Source of the DNA: Lichenostomus cassidix | Taxonomy: Eukaryota; Chordata; Aves; Passeriformes; Meliphagidae | DNA: 64,000 nucleotides | NCBI GenBank assembly: GCA_008360975.2 | Contig: CM039184.1 | Span: forward strand, 68,737,056-68,801,055 | Direction of reading: 5' to 3' | Part shown: positions 1 to 13,800 of the stretch, piece by piece | Layout: every line of letters begins with the position of its first letter | Position numbering within the stretch: position 1 is the stretch's first letter | Program-made: the position numbers and the translations under genes | Notes under the pieces: model-generated | What the model was told of the DNA's origin: nothing | Databases searched by the model: none | What the model saw: only the letters and a program-made list of their open reading frames with translations

Positions 1-1797
1 GTGTGATGGAGCAGAGAGAGAAGCAAAGGCACTGTGTTTGAGAGGTGCACCTCCTTCTTTAACAGCAAGTCTACTTTTGCTTTTATGCCCCTGGTAATGG
101 AAAATGTGTGACTACTGCACTTTCCTCAGCTGTAGAAGTCAGAACAGCCCCATTTACCTTCAGTGGGGCTATGCTCATTTGTATTATCTCTTCTTTCTAG
201 CTCACAAGGTATAGCCAAAAGCAGCCTCCTCTCCTAAAACAGTTTGTAGTATCAGCATTTGGGGTTAAGGGGAGAAAGTGCCGTTGTTCATTATATTAAA
301 CATCACAGGAAAAATGTTTTATTACAGACAAAAAAGTGAAAATTAAGATTTGTGGACCCTTATTTAACAGATGCCATTTGGATCACAGTACTTGCAGTTT
401 TTCATGTCTGGCAGTGTTTGTTTGGGTCTAGTCATAGGAGAGCAGCTGTAATATAGAATATAATGGCCTGGAGCTGGGTGAATTGGCAGAGTTCAAGTTT
501 GTGCACTTCTCCTGGCAGCCTGGCAATTCTAGAAAAACTTAATTCACCTAAACCAATTTTTCTTTAGTGGGAAAGAAAACTTACCTTTGAAAGAAAACTT
601 AAACTGTTGAAAGAAATAGGATTTTCAGTCTGATCTTAGTGTTACTAAAGCAGAGTACACAATAAAGGAGAGCAATATAGTTTTACAAATGAGGTGGAAC
701 TGTGCAAGATAAAAAAACTTGTTTAGTCTCCAGACTTCATGTGAATTGAGGACGGGGATGGAGAAGTTAGTAACTATGGATGATGAACTGAGTACAGTAA
801 TATCAGAAAATGTTGACTTTTCTTATATTCATAGCTTTGCACAATTCATCTACTCTGATTCACTGGTATATCCTTCCAAGCAAACCTTTCCTTTTCCAAA
901 AGCAGTAATTTTTTCTCAAATTGTCTGCTGCTTGCACTATTACATAAAACCATATTTGCTCTAAATGCAGTGGGTTTTTTTTTTAATTTGAAAAAGTGCA
1001 TGTGGACTAGTGCTAATTAAAACTGTATGGGTTTATTATCCTTATGTGATAGGGACCACAAGTTTCTACTACATCCTGATCTGGTCATAATTAATCGTGA
1101 CAAGGATCCTGTTGAGCTGAAAGTGATTAGTTCCAGCCTAATTAAATGTCACTACTGACTATGGTTTTGGGCTTCACCAGATAGACCATGTTATCATATT
1201 TTTTCAGCACAGACAGAAAATAATTAAAGATAATGCAAAAGCATGAAGCACCTAGATATTTTCCGAATAACAAAAAGAACTATAAAAATATTACTTACAC
1301 CAAAGATCTAAACCTATTTCAGAGAACTAACTACAGTAAAAACATTTCCCTGTGAAAAAAAGAGATTAAAAGGGTATATTTGGAGATGTAGTGAAGTTCC
1401 CTAAGAATAGTATCATCCAACTACGGTGCAGAAGAGATAATTATGCCACATAAATGACATCTCCCTGCTGGTAGTAATGGCAGACCCTGAATGCTCTCAA
1501 CATGATTGCAGTCTTGTCAGCCACCCAGGCAGCATGTTTTTGCAGACCATGCCGGCATTTTCTGATGATATGAGCTTAGGAAACATAGTGTTTTGGGGGA
1601 AAATGGAAAAGGTAAGCTAATACTCAAGTTTGTCCTGCTCCATCTTCTCGTTTGCCAGCCTAGCTTTCTGGAGCTGCAATTCCTGAAGCTGATCTTTCCT
1701 GCAATTCCCCAATCCTCCCTGAGGCCTGACACTGTAGTGGGGTTAGCAGATCTTCAAAATTAATTTAGCAAATGACATTTATCACTAGAAGTGGCAC
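1..1797 (-). other. EVC: EVC intron 11 (partial)
   Basis: No further EVC exon recognised. It holds a short helix-like open frame at 1620-1697 on the minus strand that ends in a stop (see findings). Otherwise plain AT-rich sequence. Confidence 0.75.
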
Positions 1798-1896
1798 CTT
1801 GTAGAGATCAGCAACAGCCTCTGTGCTCTCGTAGTCATCCTCCTCCTCCAGATCCCACTGTGCTTGCCAGTGTTTCTCTGTCAGCTCATGGTAAGT
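1798..1896 (-). CDS. EVC: EVC exon 11
   Basis: This exon holds 33 codons, phase 0 at both ends. The acceptor is CTTTTAG|ACTTAC and the donor is TACAAG|GTGCCA. The peptide contains [19 protein letters not shown], aligned with human CDLEEEENVRATEAVVALC. It is the last EVC exon I can place; the next one was not found in the remaining 1.8 kb and should lie left of the window. Confidence 0.92.
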
Positions 1897-4800
1897 CTAA
1901 AAGAAAAATTGTAGGTATATTTAAATAGATGAAAAGATATGAATAGCTTCTAGTGATCCTCCCCTTTCCTTCCCTGATGCCCTTCCCACATATCACTACA
2001 ACAGTAATTTTTTACCTGGAACTGTGACTCAGAGGGAAATGAAACTTGCCTTACCACCTTAATTTGAGCTTATCCAGTCTTGAGTATAAAATTCCTTAGC
2101 CATGGCAATATGGGGTTAAATAATATGTACATACAACTGCAAAACATGTGAAATTATCTGATTTGAGACCTGCTCTCCAGTGTATGAATATCATTACATC
2201 ACAGCCAATTTCATGAAGCGCAGAACAGTCATCTGGTATCATCATCAGGCAACTGAGTTACAGCTATATCACACTGTACAGGGCTTTTGCACTGGGGTTG
2301 GTCACCATGTGCCATGGTGGTTCCTAAAAGGCTGATCTCTGACTTGGTCCTGACTTGGTCCTTGGTCACAGTTTTAAGAGGGATGCAATTTTTTTCCTTC
2401 AAGTGAGAACTGTGATTGTGGTTGAGGTGGCAGGCTCATGGAAGACTAAATTTCACAGACAAAGACTATCTCAATCTATAGACTAATAAGTATGATACAT
2501 ATATATTCCATATTTTGATTTAAACTGCCTAGTGCTCCCCTTCATTCCCATGGTAAATATGGCTTTCTTCATTAGGCACATCAATAGAGCTTTTCTAAAG
2601 GGACCAAAGCACCTGTAAACTCTTCATGTACAGATCATTCTTGTAAAGCTAGACTTGAAAGTTCACACTTTTCATGGAGTCATACTTTAGGACAGCATTT
2701 GACAAATTAACTGCTGTAACTTGTACGTCCACCATGGGTAGGCAGAGCCAAACTAGGTTACTGTAACTGAGAATTTATGGTTTGTGTTCTTCATTGATCA
2801 TTCCTGTATTCTCTGCCCGTAAACAACAGAATTAAAATGCTCCTTTTCCAACTGAAACACAGATGAAGGACACAGAATGGTATAGGAATCCTTAGCCTTT
2901 ACTATGTATTTCATTCTGTCTTATAAAAAAATTGGATCTGCCACAACTAAATCATTACCACCCTACCTGTGTTCAGAAGAATCAGATGTGAATAAAGGTT
3001 ATTGCAAAATCCACCATCATAATTGGCAACCCCTTAAAATTCCACAGAAAGGTCAGTTACTGGCAAGGCTGCTACCATGGTGGTGTGAGCCCCGTCATGA
3101 GGTGAAGGGGAAAGGCAGAGAAAAGAAGTGGTTTTGATGGGTACAGCTCTGGGCTCATGGTGAGGCTTTGGAACCAACTCCTTTACTGTTGGGCTGGCTG
3201 TGAAATTATGAAACAAACTTAAAATAGCTCCTCAGTGCCAAGTGGACTGTTCTCACAAAATAATCACTGGACTATTTAAATCAAACCACGGGAGCTGCAG
3301 GTATATACAAGTTTTTTTTTTATTCTTGAAAGAGTTTCTGCATTTAAGACCTCATCTGGGTCTAGGACAAAAGACTCTCCCACTGTGGCAGCAGAAAGGC
3401 TTGCATTTTTGGCTTTCATTTGTACACAGGCATTTCATGATTCTAAGACTCAGCTGTGTTCTGTCCTGCAGCACGAAGTGCAAGCTGCCCCTCCCTGCTC
3501 AGCCTGTCATGAGCAGATCTTTAACTAAGTTTTACAGTTTAGCTAAGCCTACTCGATAGCTATCTATGGTGTACAAAACAGAGCACTCCTTGCACAAAGC
3601 TGTGTGGCTCTACCTTTGTAGGGAAGAGGTCTTAATGCAAAATTTCTAAGCTCTCTTTAATGAATCTGTGATGTGTCCAAGAGTTTCCAATGATGTGTAT
3701 AAGGAAAATTCATTCACAAATGCTCACTGGCTACAAAAATGCATTACAGAATTATTTGTCTCAAGTTATGAAAAGCTGAAGATATAAAAAGTGCTCTACT
3801 TGTTTTGAAGTGCCTGAAACATTTTGTTTTGAAGCTAAGTGTTGCCAGGCAGGTGTGCATACAGAAATAGTAACTGCATTACCCAATTCATACAATATAA
3901 TTAAAGAACATGGCCCTGAGGTGCAAAATTGTAGTGTTAAGATCAATAAATTTTGACAGTTAGCTACAACTGGAATCTGGGTCTTCTCATACATTAATTT
4001 TATCTAAGTTATTAGATTTCATCAAAAGTTTAATGCTACTGGATGTAACCACTTTCACCTTATTTTTTTTAATGAAAATTAAGGATTGATTTTTTTTTTA
4101 ATTCTTAGTAACTTGGGTTTGCAGTTCTCAGCATTTACAGCTAAGAATTCTGATTTTGTATATTCATTTGGAACAATAATAACAAATCTCTATAGAAAAT
4201 ATGACCAAGGAAACATTACACTGGCCATTGAACACCATATTAAATTATCAATAGCAAACCTCCTCTAAGGCATCCTGCCAGAGATCATAATTAGTTTTTC
4301 CTCTACTTCTGTGAAATTTGGTAAGTCTTTTGAGCCTTGGTAACCCCCCTCATAAAAAAGCAATTAGATCAATGCAGACTGTTTTCTTCTGTAACGCAGG
4401 CCGGATACTTTCCTCCAGAGATTTCCTGTCTTGAAGCAAACACACAGTATCTAAGTAAAAGATCTTTTCTACAAAACATGCAATCTTGCATTAACCCTGC
4501 TGGCATTCTGTTCCAATGCAACAAGACTGAAGGAAAAGCCATGGCACCAGGGATTCTGACCCTGTCCACCTGTGCTACTGCACGTGATTCTCATGAGGAC
4601 TCAAAATTCCCAGTTTTACGGAACTGGGAGAAATATGCAATACATTTGGCCTTAAAAACAAACAGAACAGTGAAAATAAGCTTTTACTTGCTCACCTTAA
4701 GAAAATGATGAACATCTTCAGTAAGAAATGTTTTGCGAAGCAGACTCTCTTTTTCAGCTTGCTGTGCGCGTTTGAACTCCTCCTTCTTCTTCGCACGGCA

Positions 4801-7800
4801 CTCCAGCCGTTTCAAGATCAGGTCTTTACTTTGCTGCATGCATTCTGGAACATAAACCACCAACAATTAGGTACCACAACTCCACAGGGAGAAAGCAGCA
4901 TCTGCTACTGTCACACAACATAAGCTCAGGGAAATCTGTTAGTGAGTAAAATAGACAAGTAATCGCCATGCAGGATTTGAAATTTGCTTTTTACCCTGAT
5001 GGCTTTTTTAGATGTGAACTTCTAGATTGTTACGTGGCATTTTTAGCAGGTTTTTTGGACTGCTAGCATCCTGCATCCTCCCTTTCACTGGTGCTGCTGT
5101 TTATGCAAAGGCAGTGTGTTAGTTCAGGCAACAGATTCCCTCCTTCAGCACCTCAAACCTCCCCCTTCTGCTCCAGGAAGGTCGGTAAGTGGCTCATTAC
5201 CTAATTGCAGATATGCAAATGCTGCTGCAAGGACAGGGCAGTAACATATGGTGGGGAGAAAAGGTCTAAAGCAGTGCTAGCTCAGATTAGCTTGAACTGG
5301 CGTGCAGCCATACACACCAGACTTCTAAAGTGACTCATCCAAGAAGCTGCACTAAAAGTTGTTGAGGTCCCTCCAATTTTGTGCTAGTAATGTGAACTAT
5401 TTGGGACTAAATTCCTCCCACCTTCATTCCCCCTGTAGCTCCAAGTGATATATAAATTCATGAGTCTGTTTGGATCCTGGGCTGCTGAGTGCAATTGGTG
5501 CTTTAAATGTTCTGCCACTTCATGTCTCACAGCCTGTTCACCTAAGAAGAATTTTATTTATTACCCCCACCTGCCCTGCCCCAGAGCAGTACTTTACTCC
5601 TGACCCAAGCAGCTAAAGGGGAATACATAAGAACAGTTACCTGTGGCTGCTGTTCTGCCATTACATCAAGTTGCTTTAACTATGAGAAATTATTTTGTAG
5701 AGAAACAAAAGGAGCACAGCACTGCAGCACCAAGAATGTTATTTATTCTCCATGCTAATTTATTGTGCCTATCTACAGGCTGATAATGCACTGTCAGAAG
5801 ACTTGAAAGTGAACCAAAAGTACAGGAAAGCCTGTAATAAAAATATCACTCAAATAAATGTAGCAGTGTTTTACTTTTAAACACTACTTGATTCTTTACT
5901 ACTTCCTTGTTTTGTGTCCTAGGAGCACAGTCTTGCTGGCTTTGTGCTCAGTGAATTATAGGTACAGTTTAACTTTCGTATTTAGGAGCTCATAAGAAAA
6001 GTCAACATAAGACTCTATTGGGATAAATGCTGCACTTCAGATCATTATTTTTAAAGCAAATTTCATTTCTATCTCAAACCTGGGGGTTGATAATGTTCTT
6101 CTGCACATGATGTACCAACTGTAATATTTAGTTATATATAACTATAAACACCTACTTTGTATAAAATCTAAAATCAAGGCCTTGACAGAGGTATTTTTCC
6201 TTTGGAACAAGTGAAAATCGACAATAAGAAGGAAAAATCACCTAGATTCACCCATTTATGCTTAAAGAATGTTAGTGGCTGAAAAACTATGAACTAGGCA
6301 TTGCCAGTTTTAGAAGCAAACGTCCATGAAATAAACTACATCACAATATACATGTATTTGTGAATATCAGCAAACTGTTCACACAGCTAGATGCTCTGAA
6401 AGTGGAACAAGTCTCCAGAACTTTCTGTGATGAAATAAATGGCTCGGTAGATGACAGGAGAGTGGGGGATATTGGCTACCTTGACTTCAGCAAGGCTTTT
6501 AATGCAGTCTCCTGACAGATTCTCACAGAGAAGAGGATGGATGAGCAGAAAGTGAGATGGACTGAAAAACTGCTCAAATTCCACCTGGAAGCCAGTAACC
6601 ACTGGTGCACCCTAGGGGTTGATACCAAATGCAATCCTGCTCAGTAGCTTCATGAATGACCTGGATGATGGGGCAGAGAGCAAATTTAGCAAGTCTGCAG
6701 AGGTCACAAAAATGGGAGGAGTGGCTGATACACCACACAACACTGGGCTTCCATCCTTAAGGCACTTGACAAGCTAGAAAAATGGGTTGATGCAAATCTC
6801 ATGAAGTTCACCAACAGGAAGTGCAAAGTGCTGCACCTGTGGAGGAACAACCCCAGGAACAAGCACATGCTGGGGACCACCAAGCTGGAAAGCAGCTTGG
6901 CAGGAAGGGACCTGGGGGTTCTGGAGGGTACAAGGTTGAACATAAGCCAGCAGGTAGGGGGAGGTGAGCCTTTCCCTCCATTCAGTTCTGGTTAGGCCAC
7001 ACCTGGAGTGCTGTGTTCAGTTCTGGGATTCACAGCACAAGAAAGACATGGAGATACAGAAGAGAATTCAACAAAGGACCCAAAGATGATGAATGGGTTG
7101 GGGCATCTCTCCTGTGACAGAAAGCTGAGAGAGCTAGGGCTATTCAGCCTGGAGAAGAGGAGGGTCAGGATTTGAGCATGTATATGAACACCTGGAGATT
7201 GGGTACAAAGAAGACAGAGCCACCTTTTTCCATAGTGCTGAATGAGGACAAGAGGCAGCTGCCAGAAACTGAAACACAGGAAGTTCCTTTTACCATGAGG
7301 ATGATTGAGCATTGGAACAGAGCATTGAGACTGAGAGACTGAGCACTAGCCCAGATGGAGTCTCCATTCTTGGAGACAGAAGCTGTGTGGACATGATCCT
7401 GGGGAACCAGCAGTAGCTCACCCTGCTTGAGCAGACAGGGTGGGACCATATGACCTCCAGAAGCTCCTTTCAACATTGACCATTTAGCAATTCTGTGAAT
7501 TTATGACTGTGAGATAAGGCAAAATTTATCAACACTAAGCCCAAAATGAGTAAGCAGCACTGCAGCAAGAACATACTGCAACAAGGCTGCATTCATTCTG
7601 ACTACTCAGTTCACTGAACTCTAAACCTAATGTCATTTTGTTATGACAATTTTCTTTAAATATATCTAAAAGTAGCTGAAATTCTCAAAATTGAGTTGTA
7701 ATAGTTTTCATTATTTTCCCTCTGGCTAAACATTTACTGTAATTTTCTGTGAGTGGTGATGGGAGGCACTGAGCCCTGAAACAGCACCTCTCAGAGAAGC

Positions 7801-10800
7801 TGGGGGTGTATTTCTCAGCATATTGGGCATTAGGTAACATACAAAATGACACAGGGAGAACCTTAAATCAGTGGGTTAGTCAGCTTAGACTCTGTTACAA
7901 TTGTGTACTTTTCAGATAGGTAATGAAGAGGTGTAAAAGGAAAAGACTTAATTTTAAAAATATTTTAGTATGACATAATAAAAAAATATTTATATGAATA
8001 TCATAAGCTTTAACATTATCTTTTCACAAGAGGGATAGCACAAGTGCTTTGTATATAGCACAACTGCTTCTGGCTTCATATGCTAGCAGATCATAAAACA
8101 GTGCACATCAGCCAGTATCACCAGCAATGCTAAATATGTAAACAGTAAATGGAGAAATATCACAAATACTTGTAGCAAGTATGATTCTTCTTCAATATTC
8201 AAATTAATGAAAGTAAATTACTGGAGCTGTAGAGTAAGTTCCTAGTAATACCTGGAACAAGACATGAAAGACCTAAAGCCATAGCTCCCATTCCAAACAT
8301 ACACTCTCCAGAATTAAACTGATCTTGGTCAATTCATCAATATCTTTTTGAAACAGTGGAATAGGGCTGCAGCCATAATTTTCAGTCTGTAATACAATGA
8401 GAAGTCATGTAAGTCATGAGCTCCAGTCTAATTACTCACCATTACTGTAATGTGCCAGGTCTTCCCAGAAGGCCTTGTGCAGGTCTGTTAGAAGCTCTTC
8501 CTTTTGTCGAACTGAAAGATTATTCTTTGCAGTTAAATGGTCCAGAATATTTGCCACAATATTTAATCTACCCTTGCATTCTTCTGGTATAGAGGAGTTC
8601 AGTGAATCGATCATTTTCACCATCAGCTCCCAGCTGAATAACCTTTCCTGAATGTCCTAAACCAAACATAAAGTCCTGTTTAGAAACCAAGAACTTGTCT
8701 TTGGTTGTACCTTCATTGAATTACTCATTCCCAAGCCATGAAGAAAGCCACAGAAGATTCTGAAAAACATGTGAATAACAATCTTCATATACTTAAATAC
8801 TTCTGAAAGTCTTGATCAGTGCAGGCTAGCAGCACGTTTATTGCATGTTCAGTTGCAAGAGCTAGTCTAAAATTATTAGTGCTTTTCATTTTTGTAGCTG
8901 TCAAGAAGACATTAAGTCTGGAAAAGACAACAACAGCCTTGCAGAACAAACTTAAACACTCAAGCAGAATAGATGGAGAGAAGAGAACATGGAAGTTCTG
9001 AGCCTCTTTTCAAGATACTATGTAGCACACCAGTAAAGGCCCTCATTTTGAAATGAGGACACATACCTGATTCTGATAATGCTGTGATTCCTTCAAATAC
9101 ATTGTCAGACAGACTTTAATAAATATACTAAAAATTAGTATAACGACTTATGGCCTAGCAGCTTTCATTGCACCATTAAAGAAGCAGCCCATGCTGACAG
9201 TAGGGAAAGATTTCCTGGGTGAAACTGCAGCTGCCTTTAACCATGCTGCAACATTAGAAAGAATCTGACAACGCAATGCCAAGTTAACAGCTGGACTTGA
9301 CCTTAAGGGTCTTTTTCCACCCAAAGGATTCCATGATTCTCTGACCTACTGTAATTGATAGAGATGTACTTACAATGAGTTCTGCAATGAGATTCCAGCA
9401 TCATCACAGTAGTGACTGCAGGCAGGAGTATCTCCTGGATCTGTATCCAGATATCTTATCTGCAGTCTGCCCATCTGAAGGAACTTACTATATAGCAACC
9501 CAGTTGGGGTGAAGTGTGGCCAGCAGCAAAGACTGTTTTCATACATGGCCATCTTAGTCTACTTAGCTCCTCCAATGCAAAACTAACAAGAAAATAATTA
9601 CTGTATCTGTTTATACTCCAAATTACTAATAAATGCAGTTATTCCAACTGTATGTTAATCTATAAATTACATGTAACTCTGTCAGTATATCCTGTGCAAA
9701 AAGTAATAAAGGATCTGTCAGATTTAACACAACATATTGGTGCATTTATGAACACAGTTTTCCCTCTTCAGACCGTATCACTAAGAGGGAAAACTGATAA
9801 GAATTTTCAGTTTCAACTAAAGTCACTGAACACACAGAATCACCCTCAAATTTAAATTAGGATCTGTCAGTCAAAGTGGAATAAATACTTTGAAAGGAAA
9901 AGAAATGCCATAATGCGCAGAGTAAGGACTCTCCTTCATTAGATCTAGTGTTCTTGCTCCTGGTTCACTAGCTGCATTAATAACAACTTCTCCTAATTTG
10001 ACTACCTAAATGGTATTTGGAGAATTAGAACTCAAGAGCAGAGAGTTAACCCTCCTGTGAGTCTTCCTTAAACTGCAATGGAAGTTCAGCTCTTGGCAAT
10101 AAAGCTCAAAGAGACAACTGGATTAAGCAGTCTGTATCACTCCTGAGGCAGGACTGACAAACTGTGCACTGACATAATTCTTTCTCTTCAGATCGACTAA
10201 ATCTCTCTCAACTTTTATTTCTTTTTCTACTTTACCATCGCCTGTAAGTCTTGTGATTCACTTAACAAGCTTTCTACTGCAATCATCTTCTCAGTCAGAT
10301 CCATCATTATCTTTGTTGCTTTGGCACTTGAGCATTTTGATTGGTCCAAAAGAGCCTGCTGGGCTTTGTCAGTCTGCTTCCAGAAAGCTTCCATCTGTGG
10401 AATGTGAATCAAAAAACAATCCATGTTCCCTCATTAATCATCTGGTATTTCATTACAGAAACAGGCATATATCTGAGTCTACTGAGATACAAGTCAGTGA
10501 GATTACAGACAAGTATTAGTTATACTGAACAATTTGCAAAGCTAAAAAGATTATTATACATTATATATATACGTATGTGTGTATATATATATATGTCTGT
10601 GTATATATATTTATATATATAAATAAAAATACAAATAAAAAGAAATATAACAACTATATTTTTATATACATATATATATGTATATATGATAATACACCTG
10701 GTGGTGGCACATAATCAGTAGGTCAAACCTGATCTTTTAAAATACTTTTAAAATAAATGCAGTCATAGTTTTTAACTAGCTAAGAATTTGTTAGTTCTCT

Positions 10801-13800
10801 ACATATTGCATCTATAAAAGCCTATTATGTTTTTAGTATTAATGGTAAAAATATAAAAGATAAACTGCAGCCCTTTTATTCTGGGAAGTTTCTTTAGCTG
10901 TGGGAAAAGGTATTCCAGTCAAACAACATTTTTACAAAAAAGGAAAACAAGAAAATTGTTAGTGTTTTACACCATCAAAGCCTTTCATAGCCAGATGCTA
11001 CATAAGCACTTTATTAGCTGGAATTAATTACTTTATGCAGTGTCAGCACAGTGCATGTGCCAATTCTGATAGATTGTTGTATGGACAATCCCTAGTTTTA
11101 GGCTCTGATCCCACAAAGATGACTGTGCACAACTGTGAATATTCTGTGGTCTGTGGGATTACTTGCACACATAAAGGTAATAAAATGCATCCATCACCAA
11201 GATTTGTATTAAGTATCCACAGGTTTTGGAAAAAAATGTGATTATGGCATCTGTAAGTACAGCAAAACCACCTTTAGACTCTCAGGGGAAGACTGGATTA
11301 GTTCAAGGTACTGAATTAATATACAAATCTGCATAGAGTGAAATTATTTTCAGTATGATGAAAAGCATCTGCAAGCACAAGAGTGACAGACCCACTGAAG
11401 GATGGCTGCTGCTGGTGAATAACTGCCTCATGTTGCTCAGCAAGGTTGCCAGCAATTCTTTTTACATGACTAACTCGGGAAAACTCTAAACAGTCAATTT
11501 GCCACTGAGGAAAGTTCAAGTGCAAAAGAAAATTGACACAGATGTACCAATGTTACCACGACTTCCACTGTAAAGCGAAGGGCTCAGAGAATCAAAAGAA
11601 AGCTGAGATAATTCCCAGTGAAGCACTTAAATACCAGATATTAAAAAATTTTAATTCCTGTATGAAAAAGGCTCAGGGCTGAGCTGATGGGCTGTTTAGT
11701 CCAGGGCTGAAGTGCCACAGTCAATCAGCACAAGCAGCTCACAGAGCCGACATTTGCTCATTTTCATCAGCAGTCAATTTGCTCAAACTTCAAAAATACT
11801 GGGAAGAATATTACTCACTTTCCTGGAGAACAGTACATGGAATGTACTTAACCTCCAGTTTTCTAGCCTGCAAGCTATTCTGACACAGTGAACCTACCTT
11901 AGAGAAAAAAATCTTTACTTTGAAAATCAAATGCCTGCTACCAAACTGTATTTTTACATCAAAAAATGTAAATATATTCTCATGTGGAAAGTTGCTAAAG
12001 AAAAATGCTCTGTTAAAGTATATGCACAAAACATACTAAAATATTGCCCAGTAACTATATTCTTAGTACTTCTTTCAGCTGAAAAAAAAAGTAGTCTCTT
12101 ATTACTCTCTTACTCATTTACGGGTATTGACAAAAGCAAGGTACTAGGATAAAATTCCTATGAGTCAGACCATACACAGGCTTGAAATAAATCTTACCAT
12201 CAGAGAAGCAGCAAACATTTCTGAGCTGACAAAACAGTAGTGTTTTACAAAAACATAAAAAAAAATTTATCCATAAAAAACCTTTTGGAACCCAGTTGGA
12301 AACACTTTGCTGGAGCAATACAAAAATGTTTTCAGGACTCGCACACATATAAAATACTAACTGTGGACAACTCTACAAAACCATTGCAATAAAGAACTCC
12401 CCACCAAAATAATTCCATTAAAATAAAATTTTAGAAAAAATTAGAAAGTTACATTATCTATTATGTGCTCAGAATACTCCCTTTCCTTCCTTTCTAGGTC
12501 TTCTAGTGTCTGGTACTCCGAATTACGGGCTCCTGACATTTCAGTGTTCTGGAGTCTAGAGTCCAGTTGTTTCTGTAATTCTTCAAAATCCTGAAGAAAA
12601 AAAGTCAAGTGATTTGTTAAAAAGAAAAACAGACATAACTTCTAAATTTGGGAGTGAATTTGTATGTCAGTTCTGGCTCATGACTAAGGAAGTGAACAGG
12701 AGTGTTCAGAAAGTTCTGTCTCTGGGTAATGTGCTTTCTGTGGCAAGCAAGGAAATCTCAGACATATGGCAGCTCTGAACTAAACTTAATACAAATACAT
12801 ACCTTTCCACTAGGATGTGAATACAATCAGGACTGTTGTCCATCTCCACTGAATTCAAGTTTTAACAAACACTGCTTCATGAGCTTTCATATTAACAACC
12901 CCTGCAATCTATCTACAAATATTTTTAATTTAATGCATGTGCCCCATCTTAAATGGCAGCTATGAGTGTACATGCTGTGTTTAAAAGCTCAGATAAGTAT
13001 CCAGGTAATAATCAGATAGTGGTTCCTGCAGAGTGCTGGCACACATGGACGAACACACCCCTAATGCTCATAAGGGACAAATTATAGGCTACATGATTAT
13101 ATGAGGTTTTAAAGCTTTTCAGTCCTTAGAAGTCAGGTTTCTGAAAGGTGCTTTTGCTGACAAATACTAGTCTGCTGCCATTGCTTAGCAGGTTGATACT
13201 GAAAAGGGTGATTATTCTGTCACTGCAACATGCCTTACATAGCAAGCATTGAGTTCTAATACAACCCACTTCTGGGTGTCAATGCATTAACTTGATACCC
13301 TTAAGTCTTAAAGAAATGTAACCAGTGTTTGACAAGCTTCAGAAACAAGTTCATCAAAATTCCATAAATTTTTATGATGCAGAATTAAAAGAAGAAAACA
13401 CAATAAAACATGTAATATTTTTGCTTAACACCAACATCTTTTACTGGGTGTTTATAACCAGCCTCATTCCTTGCATGATATCCCATCTCTAAGACTGTCA
13501 GGTCTACAAGATCTTTCTCTCCATCAAATAGGACACAGAAACCCCATACTGCAACTTAAACAACTGGACTACTCAGGCAATTTTTGCATTTTATAATCCA
13601 GATTTAGTCTCTGTCTTACAGCAGTTTAGTAAGGCACATGAAGACACCAATGCCATCAAACTTCACTGAGAGTTTGGCTCTATCAGGAAACATGCCTATT
13701 CTAGATTAACTCTGTTTATAATTTGAAGTCATTACCAGAAGCCAGCCATTAAAAGGATTTTGCACATCTAACCTCACTTTTCATCTAGTAAGTACAATAA

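Noticed and set aside
4337..4923. Plus-strand open frames opposite EVC exon 10
   Set aside because: Shadows of the minus-strand exon and its flanks.
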